Below, one piece after another: positions 41,112 through 50,590 of a stretch of 64,000 nucleotides of DNA. Both the position numbers and the translations under genes were made by a program. The DNA lies in assembly GCF_000966195.1 (NCBI RefSeq), contig NZ_LAHL01000001.1, positions 1 through 64,000 of the forward strand. Direction: 5' to 3'. The notes under the pieces are model-generated. The model did no database searches. It was not told where the DNA came from and saw only the letters and a list, made by a program, of their open reading frames with translations. Every line of letters begins with the position of its first letter. Positions within the stretch are counted from its first letter, which is position 1. The DNA is from Domibacillus robiginosus (GTDB lineage Bacteria > Bacillota > Bacilli > Bacillales > Domibacillaceae).

Positions 41112-43061
41112 TTAAGGGGTATTGTATCGCTCCTGTTGTGTGTAATCCAATGTTGATGGATCGATCGGATCAAATCCTTCTGGCTGGTAGAATCGTAAAA
41201 GATCCCCATATAAAACCTTATCCGAAAGTCTAAGTTGCTGCTTTACAAAAGCACTGTCTTCTTCCGCTGATTTTTCGTTAAAAACTCTCTCTCCAGTCGG
41301 GTTTTTGTAGAGTTTACCATCTATTGAAGAAAACTCAGGTGTAATGTAATCTCCATTTCGAAAAGGTACAATTTGACGGCGTTCAGAGGCCAATAAATCA
41401 GTACCAAATTCAATATACTCTTTTGTATCAATACCCAGCAGTCTTAAAACGGTTGGACGCACGTCTACCTGGCCGCCGTAGGTAGGATTTGTGCCGCCTT
41501 TTATTTTTTCACCGGGAACATGAATTAGCAGCGGTACTCTTTGTAATTGCTGCTGCTCGAATGGCGTAATCTCTTTGCCTAATACCTTTTCCATAGCTGG
41601 CTGCCGGTTTTCAGAAATACCATAGTGATCTCCATACATAACGACCATCGTATTATCGTATAAACCGGATGTTTTTAGATCATCAAAAAATTGTTTAAGT
41701 GCCTCATCAAAATAACGGGCTGTCTGGAAGTACCTGTCGACGGTTTTATCACCTGTCGCCGCTGGCGCTATGGTTTGATCTTTTTCGTCTATAGGATATG
41801 GGAAGTGATTCGTCAGCGCAATCATCTTGGTGTAAAACGGCTGCGGCATATCCTTTAAATAAGGAATTGATTCCTTGAAAAATGCCTTATCTTTCAGCCC
41901 ATAATTAATTGTATTTTCTTCGGTCATATTATAGTATGTGGCGTCATAGAACATGTCATAGCCAAGAGCTTTGTACATATTTTCACGGTTCCAGAATGTT
42001 TTATAGTTGCCATGTAAAGTTGCCGTAAATTTAAATTCATTATTCTTCAAAATGGCCGGCAGCCCTTGATACGTATTTATTGCTTTTGTTGTGTATACGG
42101 AACCTTTGGGTAACGGAAACATAGAGTTTTCTACCATAAACTCGGCATCTGATGTTTTTCCTTGGGCAGTCTGTTGGAACAAGTTATTGAAATACAGCGT
42201 ATTTTGATCGCGTGTGAGTGAATTGAGGAAAGGGGTTACCTCTTCTCCATTCAATTTATAATCAATAATAAAGTTTTGCAGGGATTCCATTGAAATGTAA
42301 ATCACATTCATGCCTTTTGCAGCCCCGAAGTAATTTTCATTTGGTTCTACGTATGCAGCATCCCTATAGTTTTTTACCTCTGTAATATCATCATTATCCG
42401 CTAATACACGCTGAGAGGCGGATCTTGAACTTTGAATGACATCATAAATAGTAAAATTGTTAATACCCAGGTATTTAACAAGGTAGTTCCGGTCAAATGT
42501 TCTCGTCAATAATTGCGGGCGATCTAACTCTGCCAGTGCCAGGTTAGCGCCGAAGAGTAAAACAGCAGCTGAAAATACTGCAGTCACTGTTTTGCGGCGC
42601 ACTTTTTCTTGCGGCTTTAAGATTTTTGTGATGACAAGTACGGCTAATACAATAAAATCCAGGAAATAAAAAAGATCGTATGGTTTAACCAGTGCCAGCG
42701 TGCTCCCACCTAACTGGCCAAAATTTTGTGTCTGCATTAATACAGGCATGGTAACAAAGTCACTAAAGAATCGGTAGTACATAACGTTTGCATATAATAC
42801 AAAGGACAGGATAAATAAGATCGCTAAGTATCCAATGAACCTGCCCCTTCCTTTAAAGAGTAAGGCAAAAGCAAAAAAGAACACTGCAGAGCTAATCGGA
42901 TTGATGAATAACAGGAATTCCTGTAAGCCACCTTCCACTCCTAACGAGAATTCTATTTGGTACGCTGCATATGTTTTTATCCAAAAAACAATAATAATAA
43001 GAAAAAATAAATTAAATGGCTTATTTAAAAAATTTTTAATGTTTACTACAGTTGAGCTCAT
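41112..43061 (-). CDS. ltaS: LtaS-family lipoteichoic acid synthase
   Basis: This 649-residue enzyme polymerises glycerol phosphate from phosphatidylglycerol onto a glycolipid outside the membrane. Five N-terminal membrane helices (about residues 15-180) precede an extracellular sulfatase-like domain. The catalytic set is visible: E259 in YISMESLQNF, nucleophile T303 in QGKTSDAEF, H419 in LTNHFPYP, and D478-H479 in YGDHYG. Length and order match LtaS/YfnI/YqgS proteins. A GGAG site precedes ATG 43061. It is a single-gene unit with its own terminator. A phosphoglycerol transferase with a different acceptor is possible. Confidence 0.92.
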   Translation of the reverse strand: MSSTVVNIKNFLNKPFNLFFLIIIVFWIKTYAAYQIEFSLGVEGGLQEFLLFINPISSAVFFFAFALLFKGRGRFIGYLAILFILSFVLYANVMYYRFFSDFVTMPVLMQTQNFGQLGGSTLALVKPYDLFYFLDFIVLAVLVITKILKPQEKVRRKTVTAVFSAAVLLFGANLALAELDRPQLLTRTFDRNYLVKYLGINNFTIYDVIQSSRSASQRVLADNDDITEVKNYRDAAYVEPNENYFGAAKGMNVIYISMESLQNFIIDYKLNGEEVTPFLNSLTRDQNTLYFNNLFQQTAQGKTSDAEFMVENSMFPLPKGSVYTTKAINTYQGLPAILKNNEFKFTATLHGNYKTFWNRENMYKALGYDMFYDATYYNMTEENTINYGLKDKAFFKESIPYLKDMPQPFYTKMIALTNHFPYPIDEKDQTIAPAATGDKTVDRYFQTARYFDEALKQFFDDLKTSGLYDNTMVVMYGDHYGISENRQPAMEKVLGKEITPFEQQQLQRVPLLIHVPGEKIKGGTNPTYGGQVDVRPTVLRLLGIDTKEYIEFGTDLLASERRQIVPFRNGDYITPEFSSIDGKLYKNPTGERVFNEKSAEEDSAFVKQQLRLSDKVLYGDLLRFYQPEGFDPIDPSTLDYTQQERYNTP

Positions 43062-43901
43062 ATTGATCTCCTTTCGTTATATTAAGTTTGTATTTTTATA
43101 CTAAACATGTGAATAGAATACTGCGGTAATGAAATCCACAGCAATAAGCGCCTATACAAAAAGAAACGGCCGGTCTTTCAAAGAGCGGAGTAGCTTGCCC
43201 ATCCGTTTAAAGTTCTCTTTGTCTAGAACTGGCTTACTTTCATCCGCTCTATTTCTTGCACTTGGGTTTGTCCAAGTAAACAACTTAACACATTCAAAAG
43301 ATCGCAACAAGCCCAAAGCTAATAAATCAATTAAATGGTCTGAAATAACGTTTAACCCAAGCGTTATCTTCCATGCTTTCGTTTAGTTAATGACTTGAAG
43401 GATATTTTAAAAATTTCTTATCAATCAGGACTCGCCTGGCGGTGATAAAAAACAACCAAACAAATAATCGAGTCATGTTCTCGGAGTTTCAGCCAAAAAA
43501 CATCATAGGCGACAGATAGCTGAAATATTAACGATCAATCCAGGCATGGAAATAATCAGCATCTTCACCTCTGTCGGATTGAACAACTGTCAATGGACTG
43601 TAGGAAAGAGATCGGCAGGAATGGCGGCCTGAGGAATGTCTTTAATAAAAGCAGATGGTACCTCAAACCGTTTTTAGTCAAACACGTTGTGGGGTGAACT
43701 GCATATTAAAGTACATCGTTCAGTACTGATGCTATTTTCGATGTACGGGGGTGATGGCAGGATTTCGCTCGTGAAGAATATCAGTCAAGCCGTTAAGATG
43801 ATGAATGCTGCCAGAGCGTTCATCATCTTGATGCACTCCTGTTCCCTTTTTAATTATGCTTCAGATATATTTTAAAAAGACAGTAGTATATAATCTCTTT
43901 T
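43062..43901. other. intergenic region, weak coding debris
   Basis: About 840 bases hold only unconvincing frames. The + strand frames at 43129 and 43687 lack ribosome sites. On the minus strand 43560-43680 reads FEVPSAFIKDIPQAAIPADLF before a stop, like transposase debris, but I cannot name it. Confidence 0.35.
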
Positions 43902-44087
43902 TTATAACTTTCCAGCCCGGCGCAATTTTGCTTTGTAGGAAAAACCAAAGCCCATCACTCCTAAAAGAATAATAACAGAAAATAATGCTCCGATCCAACT
44001 TTGCTCTCCAATTGCGACGCCTATGCCCATTAAGCATGCGGCGGCAAGAACAGCCAAACCGAGAAATGGCCACTTAATATTTGACAT
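43902..44087 (-). CDS. YlaF-like small membrane protein (DUF5325 type)
   Basis: This 61-residue protein has two hydrophobic helices (WPFLGLAVLAAACLMGIGVAIG and WIGALFSVIILLGVMGFGFSY) and a basic tail. ATG 44087 has GGGGG eight bases upstream. It resembles Bacillus YlaF, whose chromosomal gene lies near cytochrome oxidase genes; ctaG is close by here too. Function unknown. Confidence 0.6.
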   Translation of the reverse strand: MSNIKWPFLGLAVLAAACLMGIGVAIGEQSWIGALFSVIILLGVMGFGFSYKAKLRRAGKL

Positions 44088-44187
44088 TCTATTCACCCCC
44101 CCTTTTCTTTATTTTAGTTAAATTGTTCTGTTTTTTACAAGTGCAGTTTTCTTTAATTAGGCTGATATAACTGGTAAGTAATCTCAT

Positions 44188-44376
44188 TCATATAAATGAT
44201 GATTGATACGCGGTTATAAACCCAATCGCAGCCGGTGCATCTGTTTTATCTGGGGCCATTCCTTTTTTCTGATGTGCGGTAATGCTGAAACCATCATTGA
44301 TGCGCACCAGGAAAGAAAAGAGTTCAAGTGATCCAATCAATAGAGTACCTGCTTTTAAAAAGCCCGAGAGTTCCAT
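44188..44376 (-). CDS. possible small protein downstream of ctaG
   Basis: This 62-codon frame starts 9 bases after the ctaG stop with a weak AAAAGG site. It has one hydrophobic stretch (FLKAGTLLIGSLELFSFLV) and a polar tail. It would be co-transcribed with ctaG. Not recognised, and possibly not translated. Confidence 0.35.
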   Translation of the reverse strand: MELSGFLKAGTLLIGSLELFSFLVRINDGFSITAHQKKGMAPDKTDAPAAIGFITAYQSSFI

Positions 44377-44384
44377 TCTGCCTT

Positions 44385-45293
44385 TTAAAACGTTGACTTA
44401 TGACGGTCAAGATCCGCTTGTGTAATCTCGTCTGCCTGCTCTTGCTCTTTCTGAAACCATTCAAAAAATACTTGTGCTAAAATGACACCATACACAATTT
44501 CCTGAATGATTTTCATGATAACGCCTCCAAGCTTTTGGTCCTCTAATACGGGCATATTGGAGAAAAGTTCTGGACTGCTTAGATTTAAACCCGACAGCAT
44601 AGATACCGGCACACAGAGTTCCATTGCTTTTAACCAGGCAGAAGCATCTGAATAGGTAGAATAAAGAGGCTCAGTAGCAAAAACAATCAAAGCGCATGCG
44701 GGTGTTAATAAAACACCAGAGGCAAAAATATACCCTACTTTCTTTAATCCATGAAGTTCACGCCCATCGTTCTGTTTGTTTACGAGCGGCCACCACATGA
44801 ATAAGGCGAAGAAGAAGAAAATCACAGTGTATACACTATGGAGTGCATTGGACATTTTGAGAAAATCTAAAACGTCTGGAATATGATAAAACGAAAATAA
44901 ACCATTAAACATAATGAGCGCTAATATAGGCTTCGTAAAAAAGTTAAACCCGGGCCGGATAACCGGCAGTTCGATTATTCTTTTCCATACCCACCAAGGA
45001 ATAGCTTTAATAAGCAGCGGAGGAATAATAAGATACAATACACCCATTTGGACCATGTGATATGACAACATAATGTGGCCCATTACATCTAGCGGAGATC
45101 CCTTCACTGCGTACAAAATAACCATAGCGCTGATAAATAAGAGAGCTTGGCGTTTCGAAAGTGGTTCACTTTCCTTAAATTTGTTTCTCCATTTTGTGAA
45201 GAGGAAAAAATATAAAACGGTAATAAACAAGAGAGCGCCTAGAAAAAAGGGACTCCATAGAGCTTGAAATCCAAAAATTCCGATTGACATCAT
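44385..45293 (-). CDS. ctaG: cytochrome c oxidase assembly factor CtaG
   Basis: This 302-residue polytopic membrane protein has about seven helices. The family pattern is visible: SPLDVMGHIMLSYHMVQMGVLYLIIPPLL, FSFYHIPDVLD, HSVYTVIFFFFALFMWWPLV and LTPACALIVFATEPLYSTY. In Bacillus, CtaG is needed for active caa3 oxidase, probably for the CuB site, so it fits the nearby YlaF-like gene. Start is ATG 45293 or 45290 after GGGGTGA. No oxidase subunits are in the window. Confidence 0.9.
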   Translation of the reverse strand: MMSIGIFGFQALWSPFFLGALLFITVLYFFLFTKWRNKFKESEPLSKRQALLFISAMVILYAVKGSPLDVMGHIMLSYHMVQMGVLYLIIPPLLIKAIPWWVWKRIIELPVIRPGFNFFTKPILALIMFNGLFSFYHIPDVLDFLKMSNALHSVYTVIFFFFALFMWWPLVNKQNDGRELHGLKKVGYIFASGVLLTPACALIVFATEPLYSTYSDASAWLKAMELCVPVSMLSGLNLSSPELFSNMPVLEDQKLGGVIMKIIQEIVYGVILAQVFFEWFQKEQEQADEITQADLDRHKSTF

Positions 45294-45524
45294 TGATTCA
45301 CCCCGTTTTCTACTCTCTTCTCTTTGTCAACATCATAGCAACAGTGATTGGTTAGTTCATGATAAAAAACAAGTGTTTACAAATAAAATATACCTTATGA
45401 AATGACACCATATAAAAGCATACAGTGTCGTTTTAATGAACTTGCTTTGCATCGTTTGACGCAAAGTTTTAAAAAGCATACTCTGAATTATGGACAAACT
45501 ATATAAATGCAGGGGGAAAGGACA

Positions 45525-45668
45525 ATGAAAAAAATTTTATTGTCGCTCTTCATGATCCCGCTTCTTCTTTTTTCCTCTATTGGTGCAGTTATGATTGTAA
45601 ACATTACGTTCATTTTCTTTCTCTACTTCGTCTGGAAACGCGGAAAGCGTTTAGAAAAACAAAAATAA
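45525..45668 (+). CDS. 47-residue membrane microprotein
   Basis: ATG 45525 follows GGGGGAAAGGACA. The product has a lysine start, one long hydrophobic region with a possible second turn (ILLSLFMIPLLLFSSIGAVMIV, then ITFIFFLYFVW) and a basic tail. A strong terminator follows at once. Codon use and signals look genuine. Function unknown; it may be a regulatory microprotein or a small membrane-stress peptide. Confidence 0.6.
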   Translation: MKKILLSLFMIPLLLFSSIGAVMIVNITFIFFLYFVWKRGKRLEKQK

Positions 45669-45702
45669 ATAAAACCGGATTTTCGCTTCCGGTTTTATTT
45701 AC
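45669..45702. terminator. bidirectional terminator
   Basis: ATAAAACCGGA (45669-45679) pairs perfectly with 45688-45698. T and A runs lie on both sides. It serves the microprotein gene and the convergent transporter gene. Confidence 0.85.
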
Positions 45703-45775
45703 TTTCTTTCCTAGAAAAAAGCAGCCAGTTATGGCTGTGATGTTTTTCGCAACAGTTTTTAATCTTTTTTCATAA

Positions 45776-46483
45776 TCACTGAATCCAAAGCATAAATAGT
45801 CCTTCATTCATTCCCAAGTTGTACATGTAGTAGATTCCAAAGAAAATACTAATTAAACCTGTAATTTGAGTAAGGCTTTTATTAATATAAATTTGATTAG
45901 AGCTAAGTACAAAAGGAATCCCTATAATAGTAGTAGAAAGAAGCATACCTATAATCGTTCCTGCGCCAAATATTAAGATATACAGAGCCCCTTCCCAGGC
46001 ATTCTGGACTGTACTCATTGTCAATAATATCATCGCAGCACTTCCCGCAAGGCCATGGATGAATCCCATAAAAAGTGACTTAGTGTATAGTAATTGAAAG
46101 CCTGTGCTTGGGTTATTCATTTCACTCTTCGAATCATTATGTAATACCGACCCACCTGCCGCGGGTGAGTGTGCATGAGTTTTTTTGTATGAAATAACGG
46201 TTGTTATACCAAAGTAAACAAGCATAACGCCGACCAGAAATTCCAATGACATAGCCCACTGTTCAGTAATTTCCCTCTTCATCAAAACCATAGTCATTCC
46301 TACTAAAAACAATGTGGCTGTGTGGCCGATCCCCCATGACATCCCCGCTAAAGAAGACCGCCATAATTTTTTACTCTGGCTCGCAATAGTAGAGACAGCT
46401 ATTACGTGATCTGGTTCAATAGCATGTTTGATTCCGAGCATAAATCCCAACGCTAAAACAGATATAAAACCGATTTCTTCCAT
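45776..46483 (-). CDS. NiCoT/UreH-like nickel-cobalt transporter
   Basis: This protein of about 235 residues has six membrane segments. The signature GIKHAIEPDHVIAVSTI in the first helix resembles the HAxDADHI motif of nickel/cobalt permeases and UreH/RcnA relatives. A His-containing loop (HAHSPAAGG) follows the fourth helix, and GFIHGLAGSAAMI is a second typical motif. ATG 46483 has AGGAGG eight bases upstream; the frame to 46540 does not. Metal direction cannot be told; export is possible, as in RcnA. Confidence 0.75.
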   Translation of the reverse strand: MEEIGFISVLALGFMLGIKHAIEPDHVIAVSTIASQSKKLWRSSLAGMSWGIGHTATLFLVGMTMVLMKREITEQWAMSLEFLVGVMLVYFGITTVISYKKTHAHSPAAGGSVLHNDSKSEMNNPSTGFQLLYTKSLFMGFIHGLAGSAAMILLTMSTVQNAWEGALYILIFGAGTIIGMLLSTTIIGIPFVLSSNQIYINKSLTQITGLISIFFGIYYMYNLGMNEGLFMLWIQ

Positions 46484-46571
46484 TCGTAACCTCCTCATAT
46501 AAAAAAAGTATTTTTCCTGTGTAAAGAAAAACGCTTTCACATAAATCTATTATAAATTTTCTTGATAAGCC

Positions 46572-46608
46572 TGTGAACCTCCCACCTAAATTAAAGATTT
46601 TGATGGAG
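46572..46608 (-). repeat. TnpB-element right-end fragment, copy 3
   Basis: TGTGAACCTCCCACCTAAAT and AAAGATTTTGATGGAG match the outer 37 bases of the right ends at 24724 and 39079. Only the terminal hairpin is kept. Confidence 0.6.
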
Positions 46609-47424
46609 AGGTTTACCAATAAAAAACAAGAAAAGTCCAATAAGGCAGATGCCAAGACGTTGGAGATGCCTTAAAGTTTTTTGGCTAAAATAACTCACTC
46701 AATTTTATAACGCATAAAATTTTTACACTTTACTGCTTCTGCTTATTTACTCAAAGAGAATAAACTGTTAAAGGCAGTCCAAAATAAATTAATACAATAA
46801 GTGTTTAAGTTTACTCCTATTGGGCAAGAATAAGTGACGTAACGGAAAGCTTATTTTTTGCGTTTTCTTTTTTTGCCGTCCCCCCGATACAGCTTTTTGG
46901 GGGGTCTTTGTTTTGATTTCCTCTTTACAAAATGTATGAATGAGCTTCTATATGGACATGGACTTCGATTACATCATGTTCCTTTACGAGCACACTTTCT
47001 ACTTCCATTGAAATATCATGGGCCAATACCTAAAGTGGAATTAACCAAAATAACCACATTGACCGCAGGGTTGCTCCCATACTTTCTTGCTCTTATCGTG
47101 TTGATCCTTTTTACACCGGAATTTTCAAAATAGATTCCTTATAGGCTTTCAGTTGGTTTTCACCAAAGCCCTCTGCTTAATCATGAGAAGCTCCCTAAAG
47201 ACCCCCCCCCCTCCTGTTTTACAAATCAGCAGGCCGACCACAACGGCTGCCACTGGAGCCAGCCAGGGAAGCCCAAATTGAGACCCAAAGATACCAACTG
47301 CTGTCCTTATGCTGACCCAGGCAGCCGATAAACTGTCTTTCGCTGCAGCCATCACAGGCTGGCTTTTAATTTTTTTAAGCTAATCAATTTTTAAGGAAAA
47401 TGGTATAACGTCCTTCTCCTAAAA
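46609..47424. other. intergenic region with decayed frames
   Basis: The + strand frame 46858-47133 ends in a hydrophobic LTAGLLPYFLALIVLILFTP segment, like the C-terminus of a TRAP-type permease, but the rest is not protein-like. The minus frame 47149-47355 contains a nine-C run and has no ribosome site. Neither is counted as a gene. Confidence 0.35.
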
Positions 47425-47450
47425 CAAAAAAGACCGAAATGATTTCGGTC
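47425..47450 (-). terminator. terminator of the GGDEF-EAL gene
   Basis: GACCGAAAT (47432-47440) pairs with ATTTCGGTC (47442-47450). A T run follows on the minus strand. Confidence 0.8.
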
Positions 47451-47451
47451 C

Positions 47452-49158
47452 TTAAAATATGTGTTTTTCTCTAAGCTGGTTGTGGCTCACACCCAATAAT
47501 TCATCTATCTTATTTGGCGGCAAAGGTTTAGAAAAAAGATATCCCTGGCCAATTTGACAGCCATTTTCTAAAAGAAAAGCTGCTTGCTGCTCTGTTTCAA
47601 TGCCTTCAGCAATAAGATCAAATTTTAAATTATACCCCATCTGGATAGTTGTTTTTAAAATTACAGATATGCAGGAGTTTGAAAGGGCTTCTTTTACAAA
47701 AGACTGGTCAATTTTTAAATAATCGATTGGCAATTGGTTAAGAACACTCAGCGAGGAATAACCTGTGCCAAAATCATCGATTGAGACCTTGACACCCAAC
47801 TGTTTCAGTTCTTTCACTATAGGCAGCACCTTTTTAACGTTCTGTATAATACTTTCTGTAATTTCTAATTCCAGGAATTGAGGGTCCATTTCTGTTTCTG
47901 AAACAATTTCTTTAATATCTTTTATAAATCGTTTGTCTTCAAATTGATAAATGGATACATTTACGGCCATCTTCATTAAAGGAAAACCAGAATTTTGCCA
48001 CTTTCTGTTTTGTTCACAAGCTGCTTTAAGGACCCATTTCCCAAGCGTTACAATCAAACCGCTTTCTTCAGCTAAAGGTATAAATTCCGCAGGAGAAATA
48101 GACCCAAGTTCAGGGTGTTCCCAGCGAAGCAGCGCTTCCATCCCTATAATCCCTCTAGTGTTTAAATTGACTTTAGGCTGATAATAAACGTGCAATTCCT
48201 TGTTCTGGATAGCAAACTGTAAATCATTCCGTAATTTCAATTTACGATTCAGGACATCTTCATGCGCAGAGGTATAAAAACTGTAATTTATTGATGAACT
48301 TTCTTTTGCAACATACATGGCTGTATCTGCATGTTTAATAAGTGTCTCAACCTTTTGACTATCTCCGGGATACATACTAATACCGAGACGAGGTGTTATA
48401 AAATATTTCTTTTGGTTGAATATAAACGGAACGGTAAATTCACATAAAATATGATCTTTTACTTTTAAAATTTGTTCCTTGTTTGTGTTTTCTAGTATTA
48501 GAACAAATTCATCTCCGCCTTGGCGTGCTACAAAGCCGTTTTGGCCGGCTGCAGAAATCAGCCTCTGACCGACCTGTTGTAATAAAAGATCCCCAGCATG
48601 ATATCCCAATTCATCATTTACTAGCTGAAACCGGCCAAGATTAAGAAATAAAACGGCTAATTGCTGCTTATTTTGACTGTGCTGTAAAAGCTCCTTTTCA
48701 AGATATTTATTTAACATGCGCCTATTTGGCAGTCCTGTTAACAAATCATAAAAATCGATTTTTTGAAACTCCTGATTTTTCCCCTTTAGTTCTTTATTTA
48801 AGTATTCAAGCTTAAACTGTTTCCTCTGCACATTTTTCTTTTGGTAAACTTCACTAATGGCATAGAAAATTTTAACTGCAGTCAACATGACAAACATTTG
48901 GTAATCATGAGAATGAAAGACAGACTGATCAACATACTCGGAAATCTCAAAATACATATGTACACCTATTGAAATGAAAGACATTATCACACTGCTTAAA
49001 TAAGTAAAATAAGAAGCGATTAAATAAATTGAAATTAATTGAATCAACCAAATAACTTCAAACTCCTCCGGTATAAATAAATTTATAACCGCAGGAGCAA
49101 GCGCTAAAATAATAGCAGCCATCCAAATAGTAACCTTAGCTTTTTTTGAGATATTCAT
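47452..49158 (-). CDS. membrane GGDEF-EAL protein, probable c-di-GMP phosphodiesterase
   Basis: This 568-residue protein has three or four N-terminal membrane helices (about 10-105), a coiled linker, a GGDEF domain (135-300) and an EAL domain (310-560). GGDEF itself is intact (214-218), but the first metal-binding Asp region, usually LDLDRFK, reads LNLGRFQ (N173, G175). The cyclase domain is therefore probably inactive or only GTP-sensing. The EAL side looks active: GMEALLRWEHP (341-343), NVS, LEITES, DDFGTGYSS and EGIE. Net breakdown of c-di-GMP, affecting motility or biofilm, is inferred. Confidence 0.88.
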   Translation of the reverse strand: MNISKKAKVTIWMAAIILALAPAVINLFIPEEFEVIWLIQLISIYLIASYFTYLSSVIMSFISIGVHMYFEISEYVDQSVFHSHDYQMFVMLTAVKIFYAISEVYQKKNVQRKQFKLEYLNKELKGKNQEFQKIDFYDLLTGLPNRRMLNKYLEKELLQHSQNKQQLAVLFLNLGRFQLVNDELGYHAGDLLLQQVGQRLISAAGQNGFVARQGGDEFVLILENTNKEQILKVKDHILCEFTVPFIFNQKKYFITPRLGISMYPGDSQKVETLIKHADTAMYVAKESSSINYSFYTSAHEDVLNRKLKLRNDLQFAIQNKELHVYYQPKVNLNTRGIIGMEALLRWEHPELGSISPAEFIPLAEESGLIVTLGKWVLKAACEQNRKWQNSGFPLMKMAVNVSIYQFEDKRFIKDIKEIVSETEMDPQFLELEITESIIQNVKKVLPIVKELKQLGVKVSIDDFGTGYSSLSVLNQLPIDYLKIDQSFVKEALSNSCISVILKTTIQMGYNLKFDLIAEGIETEQQAAFLLENGCQIGQGYLFSKPLPPNKIDELLGVSHNQLREKHIF

Positions 49159-49268
49159 ATTACTCTCCTTAGTTGTCTATTGGAAAATTACAATACTTAT
49201 TGGATTTATTCTTTTTTAGTTTCATATTAATATACTCCTGCTAACCAATAGAAATAACTATTTTCAGA

Positions 49269-49538
49269 TTATAAATTTTCTGGATCAAAAAAAGGCAAAA
49301 CAACACAGCGAAAACGGTAATCTGTGTTGGAAATCCGAACATTAGCCATCCAAACGAGAAAACACCTTTTCGCTTTTAGCTCCATTTGATTTTTTTCATA
49401 AGCATATTTTAGTTCATGAAGCCAAAAGTCACTTAGCGCCAAATACCTTTTTTCTATTAATACACACGATTTAAATTTGAGTTTGGCCACTTCCCTTTTT
49501 GTAACCAAAACAGTTAACATTTGTGAGTCTACATGCAA
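49269..49538 (-). CDS. hypothetical 89-residue protein
   Basis: The composition is protein-like (KFKSCVLIEKRYLALSDFW, then CFLVWMANVRISNTDYRFRC and VVLPFFDPENL), but no ribosome site precedes ATG 49538 or the next Met. It follows the GGDEF-EAL gene's upstream side and may be a 5'-truncated remnant. Family not recognised. Confidence 0.35.
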   Translation of the reverse strand: MHVDSQMLTVLVTKREVAKLKFKSCVLIEKRYLALSDFWLHELKYAYEKNQMELKAKRCFLVWMANVRISNTDYRFRCVVLPFFDPENL

Positions 49539-50146
49539 TACAATGAGAATGTCTTATAAGCATGAGTAATTTTTTAATGTTGAATTTTGCACATAATGTA
49601 TTTTTTATTTTTTATTTGGTTTCTTTCTTATTAGAGGTTGTTTTTTATGGCTGTTTACCACACCATCAACGTTTTTCAACTTTTTCTGTTATATCTAAAT
49701 TTGCCGCTGGAAGAATGGTGTCTGTTTATGAAAAAAGCTTCCCACAAGTTCTAAGCAAAACAGCGTGCAACCATACTTAACTATATCGAAAAGAAAACCA
49801 GCCTCCCAGTGTAATAACTATTCCTGATCATGATCTTGATCTAAAGCTGCCTCAGCTCAGGTAGTTATTTCGTTTTTGGAATCCGTAAAGAAACATTAAA
49901 CGGGGCTTTACGCATTCCAAAGAAAAACAGGGTATGCGGTGGAAACCCCTTAAGTGGATGGGAAATGACCTGTGCAGGCGATGCTTATGTTTGGATCACT
50001 AAACCTCAAAAAGCTGGCTAGCCGTGAATACCTCCGCAGACAGCTTAAGCAGATCTTCTCAAACACAAAAAAAACAAAACGGCTTCGAACCAAATATCTG
50101 AAAGCCATTTTGTCTACAGCCAGAGAATGCTTCTTTTATAACCCTT
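49539..50146. other. intergenic region, possible transposon debris
   Basis: The + strand frame at 49972-50181 (LNLKKLASREYLRRQLKQIF) is basic, lacks a ribosome site and overlaps a minus-strand remnant. Nothing else is supported. Confidence 0.35.
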
Positions 50147-50393
50147 TTAGACTAAATCCGAATCCCCTATTACAGACATAAAACGTTTTTGGAGATTGTC
50201 GGAAAGCACACTATACGCAATTACTTTCTTCTTGCACTGTTTGACTACATCCACATGATCTTGATAACTGTACACAAAATAATCTAGCTTTTTTGCCTCT
50301 TTTGTATCAATGACTAGTAGAGTCCCGCCGTTATCTGGATAAAAAACATTCGTTCGATTATGTAAATATATAAATAAAACAGAAAATAAAGAA
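50147..50393 (-). pseudogene. gene remnant cut at its 5' end by a palindromic element
   Basis: A clear coding stretch ends at TAA 50147: YLHNRTNVFYPDNGGTLLV, then VYSYQDHVDVVKQCKKKVIAY and LQKRFMSVIGDSDLV. Going upstream, the frame runs into the repeat at 50394-50462 and meets a stop there, with no start codon or ribosome site. The family is not recognised. Confidence 0.5.
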
Positions 50394-50462
50394 CTTAGCG
50401 CCTAACCCCCACTAAATCGCAGATTTTGAAGGGGAATGCGACGCTAATTTTTTGTTCAATAC
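50394..50462. repeat. palindromic element, copy B (about 70 bp)
   Basis: It matches 40107-40176. TAGCG (50396-50400) pairs with CGCTA (50442-50446) and CCCC with GGGG inside, leaving an ACTAAATCGCAGATTTTGAA loop. It resembles an IS605-derived non-autonomous palindrome. Confidence 0.65.
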
Positions 50463-50590
50463 ACTCTACATTAAATATTACTACCCAACTTATTATACTA
50501 TCATAGAGGGCTCAGTTTTTTCGTAGAGAATTAAAACATTCTATGAATAAGAAAGCTCTTTTGTTAAACGTAGCTCCTGATAATAACCTA

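Noticed and set aside
43129-43386. 85-codon + strand frame upstream of ltaS
   Set aside because: No ribosome site; mixed composition; no homology recognised.
46858-47133. 91-codon frame with a TRAP-permease-like end
   Set aside because: Only the last 30 residues look like protein; no start signal. Treated as debris.
47149-47355. 68-codon minus-strand frame with hydrophobic middle
   Set aside because: No ribosome site and part of the frame is a nine-C homopolymer.
49972-50181. 69-codon + strand frame rich in basic residues
   Set aside because: No ribosome site and it overlaps a better minus-strand remnant.
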